Assembly: GCA_015956445.1 (NCBI GenBank)
Contig: WIUZ02000005.1
Location: forward strand, 558,001 to 622,000
DNA length: 64,000 nucleotides
Source: Thelephora terrestris
Taxonomy: Eukaryota; Basidiomycota; Agaricomycetes; Thelephorales; Thelephoraceae
Reading direction: 5' to 3'
The notes beneath the pieces are model-generated. The model made no database searches. It had not been told where the DNA came from and saw only the letters and a list, made by a program, of their open reading frames with translations. The position numbers and the translations under genes were made by a program. Of this stretch, positions 46,249 to 55,578 are shown one piece after another. Positions within the stretch are counted from its first letter, which is position 1. Every line of letters starts with the position of its first letter.

Positions 46249-48297
46249 TACGTGTGGATCATTGTTGATCTCGAGCCCGGAAAACGCTACAAGATTCGAA
46301 ACATCCTCCCTGGAGGCATTATACCTGGCCCCAGACCTCCGAAGGACTTCGACTCATTTTTGTTTCCTGGCTTGGCTCACGTGTCTGCGCTCCAACGCGA
46401 AGGCTTGCCGATCTGGGACTCCTATCACAGACTTCGTGCGATCTCGTTTCTGTTTCTTCTACTGGTCCTGGCAGATGCGGTTGCAATGGCTTATCTCAGT
46501 GGTTCTGTTGGGCATCACAGGCGCAAAGGCTGCAGATTACTATGTGGATTTACAGGGCGAAATAAGGAACAAGGTTCTCATTACTATCTGGCTCTCTTAC
46601 GGCCGAACGGCTTCCAAAATCACCGGACGTCTTCTCATGGTGACGTCGACGTCAACACCCTCCCGAGCCCAGATCCGACAAGCTACAAAAGGGATCTATT
46701 TTCGGTCATTTCCTCTGACACAAGCAGAATTCCGCCGGCGTCGCTTTAATACCGGAATTGGCAAGCCAAGCATCTTTGGCGGGCTCCCTCGCATCCTACC
46801 TCTACCGATGTGCTTCCCAGGTGATTTAATGCACCAGCTGTTAATCAATCTGGCCGCTCTTCTCCTCGATCTATGGCGTTCTCGACCTGGCGCTCGAGAG
46901 TACGATCGCACCAGTCGCTGGCCCTGGGCTGTGCTCGTCAGAAATGTCTGGAAAGCTCATGGCAGGGTCGTCGCGTCTGCCGCCAGGTATCTGCCTTCCT
47001 CGTTTGGCCGCTCCCCTCGAAATCCCCAAAAGAAAATCTCGAGCAGGTACAAGGCGTGCGAATTCCTCTATTATCTCTATGGCAAAGGTCCTGGCGTATT
47101 CTACGGGATTATTCCAGAACCGTATTACAGCCATTTCTGTAGGCTCGTTCGAGCCGTCCGGATCATTCACCAGCGCACGATCTCTCGGGAACAACTGGTA
47201 ACCGCACACCGGCTTCTCCTCCAATGGGTTCTGGATTTCGAGCTTCTGTATTGTCAACGGAACCCAAACCGCCTTCATTTCGTGCGCCAGTGTGTTCACT
47301 CACTAACACACCTTGCAAGAGAATCACATTGAGTGGGCCCCCTCTGCCTTTCTTCTCAGTGGACTATGGAGCGCGTTATTGGCTATCTAGGATCCCTTCT
47401 CAGGCAGCCATCAAATGCATTTCGGAATCTCGCTGCACAAACAAAGCGGGTTGCGATTACCAACGCCCTCGTTGCCATGTGGCCTGATCTCGAAACAACA
47501 AAAGGAGACCCCCAGGGATCAGAAGATCTAGGCGACGGTTACCTTCTAATGGGACCAAAGGACACAAGTCCGCATCACCTCTCACAAGAAGAGCACACAG
47601 CCCTCGAGGCTTTTTTCAACAACTACGCAGGCGCCGCGGGTCTCGATCTACATACCGTTTGCTGATGGGCGCGTCTCAAGATCCCTACTGAGCAGATTGC
47701 AAGATCTCGATGGAAGGAGGAAGAGCGATGCTCTGATATGGCACACACGGATCGCAACATCAAGGTACGTGATAATTTAATTGAGAATCTGTACGTCAGT
47801 GACTAAAGGCACCGCAGATCTTACATCAAGGTGCCATTTACGTTTGCGAAGTCAAATTCTATTTTATCAAGACGTTTGGTGACGAATCGCGAGCTTTTGC
47901 ACTCGTCTCGCTGTATTCCCCACCAAACGAATATATGTTGCAATCAACGAGCAACACTCTTGTGGTTTGTAGGTATTCCGGTGACAGGGCGTTGATGGTT
48001 ATCGACGCCAAGTCCATTCTCTCCGTGGTAGCCATGGTTCCGTTCGGTTTCCTGTTGGACGGACTTAATGAGCAGTATTTTTTGATAGAAAAGATAGGAT
48101 TGGATGTAATTGGGGCAGATGTCAGATAATTAAAATAGAACAACCCAGCGCGACTGTAAACAACTCGGCTAGATAATGATGCAGCCCGATTTGAGATATA
48201 TAATCTACATCCCCAAAAAAATGTTTCCCCATCTTATCTCTGCTCTTCTCTCTCTCTTTTCTCTCCATCTCCATCTCCCTCCGTCTGCCTTGTTATC

Positions 48298-49134
48298 ATG
48301 CCCACGTTCCCTACATTCAACGGAACGGTCTTCCAATCTGACTGGGACAGCAATCCCTTGGGTCATCTTGCTTCTCAACATGACTGGTCTAGTATCCCGC
48401 CCAATCAGCACGCCCTATCTGGCGGTCTCGACAACCCGTACAACTTCTCTCGCTTATCTGGCTCTAGTCCTGCTCATGCTCGCTCGTCTCATACTCTTGA
48501 TTCCTTCTCTGTCGACGATCACGCCTCTCGTAACTCTGGCTCTAGGGCTGTCTTGACATCTCACGAAAATCCACGGATTCATTCTCATATCTCAATCCAC
48601 TCTGACGACCACGACTCTGGCTCCCGCATCTTCCATGAACTCCGCATCGAAAATCAAAATTTGAAAAGGCTACTTCAAGATTCTCGGCATCACGCAAAAC
48701 CCGATTTGTGCGAATTTTTTTTACATCATATATGCACTACTAATAAATATGTCAGGGACCTGCACGAGGGAATATATGAAAATCTTCATGACTCGATTCA
48801 CGAGACTCGCGATGCAGTCCAGAAACTCGTCACCTTTATCACAACCAATTTCACAGGACAAGTTCCCGGTATCATTTCGATTGGTATCCCGCTTATTCTC
48901 AAACAGGACGACTACAACTGCAAGTTCTGGAACCAGGCTCTGTGGCAATTCATCCGAAACACAGAGAAGGCTGTGATGATTTCGCCATTTACCCTCTTTT
49001 ATTTCCTTTTATTTAACGCCTCATCACCACTAAGTCAGTTGGTGCCCTGCCCTAAACATGGCGGTAAACTGTTTATTATGCCATATGCCCTATGCTTAAC
49101 GATTCAAAGTCCAATACGTGGAACGTGCTACTAG
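48298..49134 (+). CDS. Hypothetical protein downstream of TnpA2
   Basis: Frame of 278 codons starting MPTFPTFNGTVFQSDW, polar and Ser/His-rich in the first half, with a helical central part (FHELRIENQNLKRLLQ, RDLHEGIYENLHDSIHETRD). The tail from about residue 235 looks like read-through of an intron, and a possible last exon (PADLHTKIPPTWPSVAPGRL) lies at 49180-49260. It begins 168 bp after the TnpA2 stop on the same strand, so it may be the second gene of that element. No family recognised. Confidence 0.45.
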   Translation: MPTFPTFNGTVFQSDWDSNPLGHLASQHDWSSIPPNQHALSGGLDNPYNFSRLSGSSPAHARSSHTLDSFSVDDHASRNSGSRAVLTSHENPRIHSHISIHSDDHDSGSRIFHELRIENQNLKRLLQDSRHHAKPDLCEFFLHHICTTNKYVRDLHEGIYENLHDSIHETRDAVQKLVTFITTNFTGQVPGIISIGIPLILKQDDYNCKFWNQALWQFIRNTEKAVMISPFTLFYFLLFNASSPLSQLVPCPKHGGKLFIMPYALCLTIQSPIRGTCY

Positions 49135-49434
49135 TCAAGATACCCCAGAAGACCCGAGGTATAATACGTGAACATGTACCGGCAGACCTTCATACGAAGA
49201 TCCCTCCTACTTGGCCCTCCGTTGCCCCTGGACGACTAGTAGATATTCAGGCTACCGACAACAAGGGATGTATTAATAAGTGTCGCGCGTTGACCTCTTG
49301 CAGAAGTCAACCGGCTTATTAATCTGACCCTTGGATTGGACTTACGAAAACCATTATGCTTTACGACTCATGGATCATGCACAAAAGACAAGAAAGAAGA
49401 TTAATTCCGAGGAGTCATAGTACAAAAGAGTTAT
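49135..49434. other. Spacer, possible last exon of the preceding gene
   Basis: Apart from the possible exon at 49180-49260, nothing was recognised. GTTGACCTCTTGCAGAAGTCAAC near 49290 is a perfect short inverted repeat. Confidence 0.35.
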
Positions 49435-50217
49435 TTAATCAATATGTCTGCGGATCCTTTGTACTACCTCCAAGGCCGACCTCACCAACTCCTCGTTCAA
49501 CCAGTTTTGCTCCCTAATCTCGTTCGGGTCCACGTCCGACAAGTCATTGTAATCTGGAAGCTCCATGTCAGAGTTCGGTTCACTATCAGGAACAAACTCG
49601 GCATACGGGTCATACCCCAGGGCAGGCCATTGACGACGACTACCCCAAGGAGTAGACACGAACTCAGGACGAGGGGTGTCCCTACGGACAACTCCCACGT
49701 TCTGATAGAACTCGTCGCTCCCGATCTCAATGACCTCATCATCAACGGGAACCAACCTGTTCTCGTGACGGACCAACAAACGAGCGGGCGGCGACTCAGC
49801 CCGATTGGGAATTATCGGTGAACCAGCCCGATGGGGAACCTCCAACTCTTCTTCTTCAACTCGGACCTCCGGCTCGTTGCACCTCCTCTGGAGATCCCGG
49901 ACTTCTCCGGTCAACTCGGAGACACGACGAGTAAGGTGAACCTAAAAGGAACAGGGTTAGAAGAAAACAATTATCTTTGATCCCAGTCCCCGTACCTTAT
50001 CGTCCTCCAATTCTCCGGTCTTAGTAACCAGACTCCGGATCAAGTCCTTCAATGTGATCACCTCTCCCTAAAGGAAATGTTGGGTTAGAGAAATCAATCA
50101 TCTCCCGACCCCACATTTACCTTCAACATGTCAAGATCAGCCGCCTGCTTCTCAGCAGCATCGTCCGTTGACATGCCTCCATTCTCTGGAGTACTCGTCA
50201 GCGACATTCCCTACGTC
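49435..50217 (-). CDS. Coiled-coil hypothetical protein
   Basis: Three exons: one starting MSLTSTPENGGMSTDDAAEK at 50217 (an internal Met at 50174 is also possible), one with EVITLKDLIRSLVTKTGELE, and a last one from about 49940 to the stop at 49435. The first two and the start of the third form a coiled coil (heptad-like LIRSLVTKTGELEDDKVHL). An acidic C-terminal region follows with LVPVDDEVIEIGSDEFYQN and PDYNDLSDVDPNEIREQNWL. A decayed relative is at 30229. It shares strand and style with the gene at 52151, from which it is separated by a palindrome and an LTR-like repeat. Function unknown. Confidence 0.6.
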
Positions 50218-50270
50218 CCTTTCCCTCGGGATGCTTCGCGACGTTTCGCGACGTTTCGCGATGTTTCTAT

Positions 50271-51223
50271 CACTGGGGGCAAGGGGTCAAATACCCAGTG
50301 GGTACATGCTGAATACATTGTGATCACAGTCAAAAAGTGATCACAATGTGCCCAGTGGGGAAAATTTGAATACATTCAAAATGTACCTGGCCATGTGAAC
50401 CCAATGTGCCCAGTGGGCACATTTTGATTGCGATCACAATGTACCCATCAATGTGATCTCAATGTGCCCAGTGGGGACATTTTGATTGCGATCACAATGT
50501 ACACATCAATGTGATCTCAATGTGCCTGCTGTGCACATTTTAATTTCTTTCACAATGTCCCCATCAATGTGTTCTCAATGTACCCAGCTCATTACATAAT
50601 AGTTTCTTTCACAATGTTGTCCACAATGTGTCCAGCATGTGGCTGAGCCACTCATTCAAACTTCTTTCACAAAGTATCCAGTGATGTGTCCATAATGTCC
50701 CCAGGGGGTTCTTTTTGAAGTAATCACAATGTAATCACAATATTGTTCAATTTCATCATGAACTTTCAAAGAAATCACTATGTGTATGGCTGTACACATT
50801 CTAGACACATCACTGGATACTTTGTGAAAGAAGTTTGAATGAGTGGCTCAGCCACATGCTGGACACATTGTGGACAACATTGTGAAAGAAACTATTATGT
50901 AATGAGCTGGGTACATTGAGAACACATTGATGGGGACATTGTGAAAGAAATTAAAATGTGCACAGCAGGCACATTGAGATCACATTGATGTGTACATTGT
51001 GATCGCAATCAAAATGTCCCCACTGGGCACATTGAGATCACATTGATGGGTACATTGTGATCGCAATCAAAATGTGCCCACTGGGCACATTGGGTTCACA
51101 TGGCCAGGTACATTTTGAATGTATTCAAATTTTCCCCACTGGGCACATTGTGATCACTTTTTGACTGTGATCACAATGTATTCAGCATGTACCCACTGGG
51201 TATTTGACCCCTTGCCCCCAGTG
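50271..51223. mobile_element. Palindromic fold-back CACTG element A2 (953 bp)
   Basis: Second copy of A1 (20984-21937), with 420-bp arms (50271-50690 and 50804-51223) around a 113-bp loop. The ends read CACTGGGGGCAAGGGG. The target duplication is TAT at 50268-50270 and 51224-51226. It is inserted in an LTR-like repeat. The terminal bases match element B better than A1 does. Confidence 0.92.
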
Positions 51224-51226
51224 TAT

Positions 51227-52110
51227 ACTCTCTATACCTTCCTACCCCCCCCTATGCATCCCTATACTTCCCTACATACCCATATATCTCCCTTTACCTC
51301 ACTACTCCCTTCCCTATACTAACCTACTCGTCCCGATGCTTCGCGACCTTCCCGATGTTTTAGTATTCTCCCTATCTCTCGCTACCCCCCCCCCGACCTC
51401 CCTATATCCCTCCCAACACTACACCATTCACGACCCCTCCTATATCTTCTCCCGACTTCCCTATACCTTCGCGATATCTCCCTACACCATTCCCCTCGAT
51501 CTCTCGATCCCTATGCTCAATCATTCCCTTTTGGTTCATTTCTCAACCACATCTCTTTCCTTGGTCATTCCCTTCGATCCCTCGCCCTCCCTATGTCATA
51601 GACTCGTCATTAGGTCTTTTGACATCATTTGGTTCATTCCCTCTTGCTTCCTACGTTCTCAGAGCCTCCTAGATTAGTATATAAGCCTCTGCATTCGATA
51701 GACTCAACAGAGACCAATCCAGGGGACTGATTCCCATGTTTTCCTCTCCCTATCGTTCTCCTCTCGTCGTCGTCGTCTCCCCATAGTCTCCTGCGTCTTC
51801 CCTATCGTTCTCGTCGTCATACCTGCGTCCCTGCGTTCCCCTCGTCGTCTCTAGCGTCCTGTCATCATCCCGAAGATCCCGACCTCCCAAAGTTCTTGTC
51901 GTCGTCCCGAAGTTTTCCCTCGTCGTTCCTTTGTCTGTTTCATTGATTCCCTTCTGTTATCTTTAGTTATCTTTAGTTCCCTCTTGATATCTACTTCTCC
52001 CTACACGTCCCGACGTTCCCGACGTTCCCAACACTTCACTACATTTCCCTACAGTTCCCTACGTGTCCCTACGGAGCTAGGAGGCATCGTACGACCAAGG
52101 ACCACCTTCA
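51227..52110 (+). mobile_element. LTR-like repeat, third copy
   Basis: It shares with 23244-24262 and 30769-31791 the stretch CCCTATGTCATAGAC..GTCATTAGGTC, the TATATAAG box near 51679 and the CT-rich leader. The left part, before the palindrome, reaches to about 50218. It has no genes inside. Confidence 0.55.
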
Positions 52111-52150
52111 TCGACGTTGACAGGGCACCCCATCTTCTCCCCATCGGACT

Positions 52151-52703
52151 TCAGCCCACATAGCCCCTGTTCACCGTCTTCATCGTCCAATCTTGCAACA
52201 CAGCGACGTCCTTCTCCAGGTTCTCGATCTCATCCCGACGACCATCAACACGCTCATTGACATGAGCAATCTCATCCATCAACATAGACCCAACATTACC
52301 CGTATGGATAACGCTAGCCTCCAACACGGAGTTGAAGGTCTCGTTGGTCTCGGTAACGAACTCGACACCCCTGTTAAGGAGTTCGGTCGCATAAGGGTTT
52401 GTCTTGATGCGCGCCAACTTGCGCCGAGACACCCTACGAGAAGCTTGGATGAAATCCCTGAAGCCTAAAGCAGAACGTCAGCAGACATGTCAAATATGTC
52501 AACCGGCATCCCGAACCTAAATCGGTAAAACCCTCATTAGGGTCGGCGGTGGCAGTCCGGTCCATGACGTTTCCCAAAGTGGGATAAGGACGAGAAGCAT
52601 CACGACGGGCATGAGAGAAGCGGTCGATGTTGAAGTTGTTCTCCTGAACAGGAGAGTAGGAGGTAGAGCGACGAGTGGGAACACGAGTTTGAGCACGAGG
52701 CAT
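52151..52703 (-). CDS. Hypothetical two-exon coiled-coil protein
   Basis: Exon 1 starts MPRAQTRVPTRRSTSYSPVQ and ends after NEGFTDL. A GTTCGG...TTTAG intron of about 50 nt joins it in frame to GFRDFIQASRRVSRRKLARI, a long helical stretch (EIAHVNERVDGRRDEIENLE) and the end TVNRGYVG. Basic N-terminus, coiled-coil C-terminus, no catalytic motif. A TATA box lies 61 bp upstream of the start. The compact intact structure and clear promoter suggest an expressed gene. Function unknown. Confidence 0.65.
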
Positions 52704-53411
52704 GTTGGCTGTGTGTAACAAAGGAGGGTTTGTTGAGAGACCCAGTCATCCAACCCCCTTTGATTATATACCAAATGCCACGCCCCTTCCACGACTCAGG
52801 AGTTGAGTCATCTTTTCTATTGTTTACTGCGCATGACCCACATGACATCATATGCCCCTATTTCTTAGTCATATGCTCCCCTTTTGCCATTTGCTGTTAG
52901 TCAGCCATACCCACATTCCTTCCGAACATTCTCAGGCTACGTCATGCTTTGTAACTGCTTTGTAATGCTCTCAAATTGCTATTGGCCGCCACACTTCCAT
53001 TTATCAGCTGATAATTTGTAGCATTAGTCACCACGTAACGCACAGACCATGCAGTGCTGTGCACGGACCATGTTTGTCTGTGTTTGTATCATTAGAGTAG
53101 TTACATGTCACTGTCACGTCACAAATCTAAGTAGTATATATACTCCGAGTAGTTTAGCCTGTACTCCTTAGATTTGTTATCATCAGACTCTCCGTGACCT
53201 CTACTGCTGTGTGCTTAGAGCAAGAGTGTTTGAAGACCCTTGTCTCCTTCTTTCTCCTTCTCTCCAATCTAGTCTGTGAAGAGACTTCCGATATCCCTGG
53301 GTTTGCAACAGGGTTATAACTGTGTGTTTGACCACTGAGTGTGATAGGTTTGGATAGCAAGAGTGCTATTGAACTGTAGAGGTCGCGTCGGCCTGACAGA
53401 AGGCCAAGGAT
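52704..53411. other. Divergent promoter region
   Basis: It lies between two divergently read genes. TATATATA at 53135-53142 could serve the gene starting at 53412. The stretch from the box to the start codon resembles the R-U5 part of an LTR (CT-rich), but no second copy exists in the window. Confidence 0.4.
52764..52771 (-). promoter_or_regulatory. TATA box of the 52151 gene
   Basis: On the minus strand TATATAAT lies 61 bp upstream of the ATG at 52703. Confidence 0.55.
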
Positions 53412-55578
53412 ATGGACGAATCAGTCCTTACCCTCTTCTTTGAGGACGAAACCAGTGTCCTGGTCTCAGACGAGGTCAAAGTCCAGGTCAGAGGGGATCT
53501 ATTGGCGTACTGGATAGACATGGCCAACGATGGCGAGAGGCTGGTCGCCTACAACTGCCTTGGCCTCAAGCGCCGGGAGGACTACCGACAGACTATGGAG
53601 AACAAGTACCCCTGGCTCCGGCTCTGTGAGGGGCATTGGAAGGTAAGGCAGATATGGATTAACTACTGGAAGAAAGATAGGGCCCCGAAACCGACCGGCA
53701 GCAAATCCAAGGGCAAGACTCCGATCGAGATCTTTTCGGATGCCGAGATCCCGACTGTCTCAAAGGCACAGGAAGCGGCCATCGAGATAATGTCGGATAC
53801 CGAGGACCCTTCGCCTGCGTCGAAGAAGAAGAAAGTTTCATCCCCAATCGTGATCTCATCGGACACGGACGGCTCCTCGCCCGGCCCACAAAACACTAAA
53901 GGCAAAGCGGTCGTCAAAATATTACCAGACGTCTCTTCCATTGGGTCGAAGCGTGGACGTAACACCATAGATGCCTCAGACCCAGGATCTTCCCCAAGAT
54001 CTCCCAAGAAGCACAAAGTGAACGCAGTCGCAACGGCCGGCTTCCACCCCGCAAAAGCACAGCCCAAAAAGAAGCCTCCAGTGAAGATGGGCAGGGTAAG
54101 TAACTTTTATTCTTTCTATTCACCAGAATTTTGCTGAATATATTTAGGTGGATCCTTTGTAACCATTTTGCTCATTGCATCCGCCGTAAAAAAAATACTG
54201 ACCACCCCACCTAGTGCAAAAGTCAAGGTCACTGCGACCGTTTCTGAAGCTAAAAACTCCACGGTATGTCTTGTACATGGTCGTCTCACCCTCCTATCTA
54301 ATTTGCGAACGAAATAGAAAACCCCAATTGCATCTGGAAGCGGCACAGTTCACATCAGCAAGATGGCAAAGAACTTATTTTTGTACGTGACTTTTCACTT
54401 CTTTTCCTTCGCTTATCGGACACTTATTACCATATTTGGAAGCCCAACTTTTATTTATTCACGACATGACTTCTATAAGTACGTACTTTTCTCTTTTTTT
54501 CACCTTTTCTTACCGAAAAGCTTCGAAAAAGGCACAGAAAAGTCTTTTTCCTTGACTCTGATGCACTCACCCCCCCCCCCCCTCCCATCACGGACTCTGC
54601 GATGGCGTCGGTCGTCCGCTCCACCGCACACGCTCAAGTATGTGTCCTTTAGGGTCGTATCAAGGTGTACACTAATCTTTTAACAAACCAGAACATGCCA
54701 GTGGCATCGGGAAGCGGTACGATCCGTTCTTCCCCTCCTCGTTCCCCAACTCCCGAACAAACACTCTGCACCACTTCCCGAAACGTTCTGGACGCGGTCA
54801 ACACCTCCATTGCAGGACCCTTCACCCAGATCAGAGCGATGCTCGAATATTTTCCCTCCTCCCCGACACACGAATCGTCCTCTCCTGCACCTGCAGGTCC
54901 TTCCCCCCCCAAGATCACCCCAATCATCACCACTCTCACTCCCAACGCCAACGGAAATAACAACCAGGACACTGACAGCGCCACCGAATCCGACACCCCA
55001 GAGGTGAGTAAGCCCAGGAAGAAGAAATGCGGCAAAAAGGGTCATTTTCCCTGGAGGTGAGTTCCACTTATTGCAATGTACAAACGAGGAGTACGACCAC
55101 TGTCTACACAGGAAATTGTGGTTCGAAGAGTGGCAGAAAAAGACCGGGGGTACCGATTATAAGTTCGGCAGATACCTCAAGCATCAGAGTCAAGGAAAAA
55201 GACTTTTCTGTGCCTTTTTCGAAGCTTTTCCGTAAGAAAAGGTGAAAAAAAGAGAAAAGTACGTACTTATAGAAGCCATGTCGTGAATAAATAAAAGTTG
55301 GGCTTCCAAATATGGTAATAAGTGTCCGATAAGCAAAGGAAAAGAAGTGAAAAGTCACGTACAAAAATAAGTTCTTTGCCATCTTGCTGATGAAGACGGT
55401 CACGCCAGAAGAGAAGGCAGTACGCATTAAATTTCCCTGGTATCTTATCTTATCTCTAACTTTACCTCAGCAAAAGATTGCGTCCCTCGTATGTCGTAAC
55501 CGCAGAACTTCGGAGTTTCTGGGTACGTTACTTACGCCCTCCACACAGGAAGCTGCCGCCGCCACCGCACAAGAATAG
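53412..55578 (+). CDS. WK-module protein with duplicated exons and two MITE insertions
   Basis: It starts MDESVLTLFFEDETSVLVSD. The N-terminal domain contains NKYPWLRLCEGHWKVRQIWI, related to the protein at 32669. A lysine-rich linker with repeated (I/V)(M/S)SDT-type peptides follows. Small exons after that encode SAKVKVTATVSEAKNST, PIASGSGTVH (copy b MITE inserted here) and PVASGSGTIRSSPPR; the last two look like a duplicated exon. A longer Ser/Pro exon ends KKKCGKKGHFPWR. Then come the C-terminal module KLWFEEWQKKTGGTDYKFGR, the copy c MITE, TVTPEEKAVRIKFPW, and a last exon ending EAAAATAQE before the TAG at 55576-55578. If the MITEs are not spliced out, the frame is broken at both insertions. 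Confidence 0.6.
54353..54563 (+). mobile_element. 211-bp CATCAG MITE, copy b
   Basis: Inserted in the Pro-rich exon of the 53412 gene, after the codon run for GTVH. CA on both sides is a possible duplication. Same orientation and length as copy a. Confidence 0.88.
55182..55392 (-). mobile_element. 211-bp CATCAG MITE, copy c, inverted
   Basis: Inverted relative to copies a and b, 619 bp after copy b. AAG on both sides; deleting the element and one AAG restores the codons for YLKTVTPEEK in the host gene. Confidence 0.88.

Larger units (their letters stand above)
44729..48129 (+). pseudogene. Tnp2-family transposase (TnpA2), multiply broken
   Basis: Starts MVRAYCQCARCCGK, with a Ser/His/Pro linker, then AGFTGPYADLDRCPRCGEPR, LSMDGAQLYESKQSDCWIYI, a 150-bp MITE, WIIVDLEPGKRYK, IIPGPRPPKDFDSFLFPG, NTGIGKPSIFGGLP, FPGDLMHQLLINL, SSRYKACEFL, QWTMERVIGYLGSLLRQPS and a last exon (from about 47819) ending at 48129. 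Lesions are a TGA at 45521, the MITE at 46099, a frameshift near 46.72 kb, and TGAs at 47330 and 47663. The last two fall where TnpA1 has arginine. Introns are at about 44963-45024 and 47766-47818. Confidence 0.9.
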
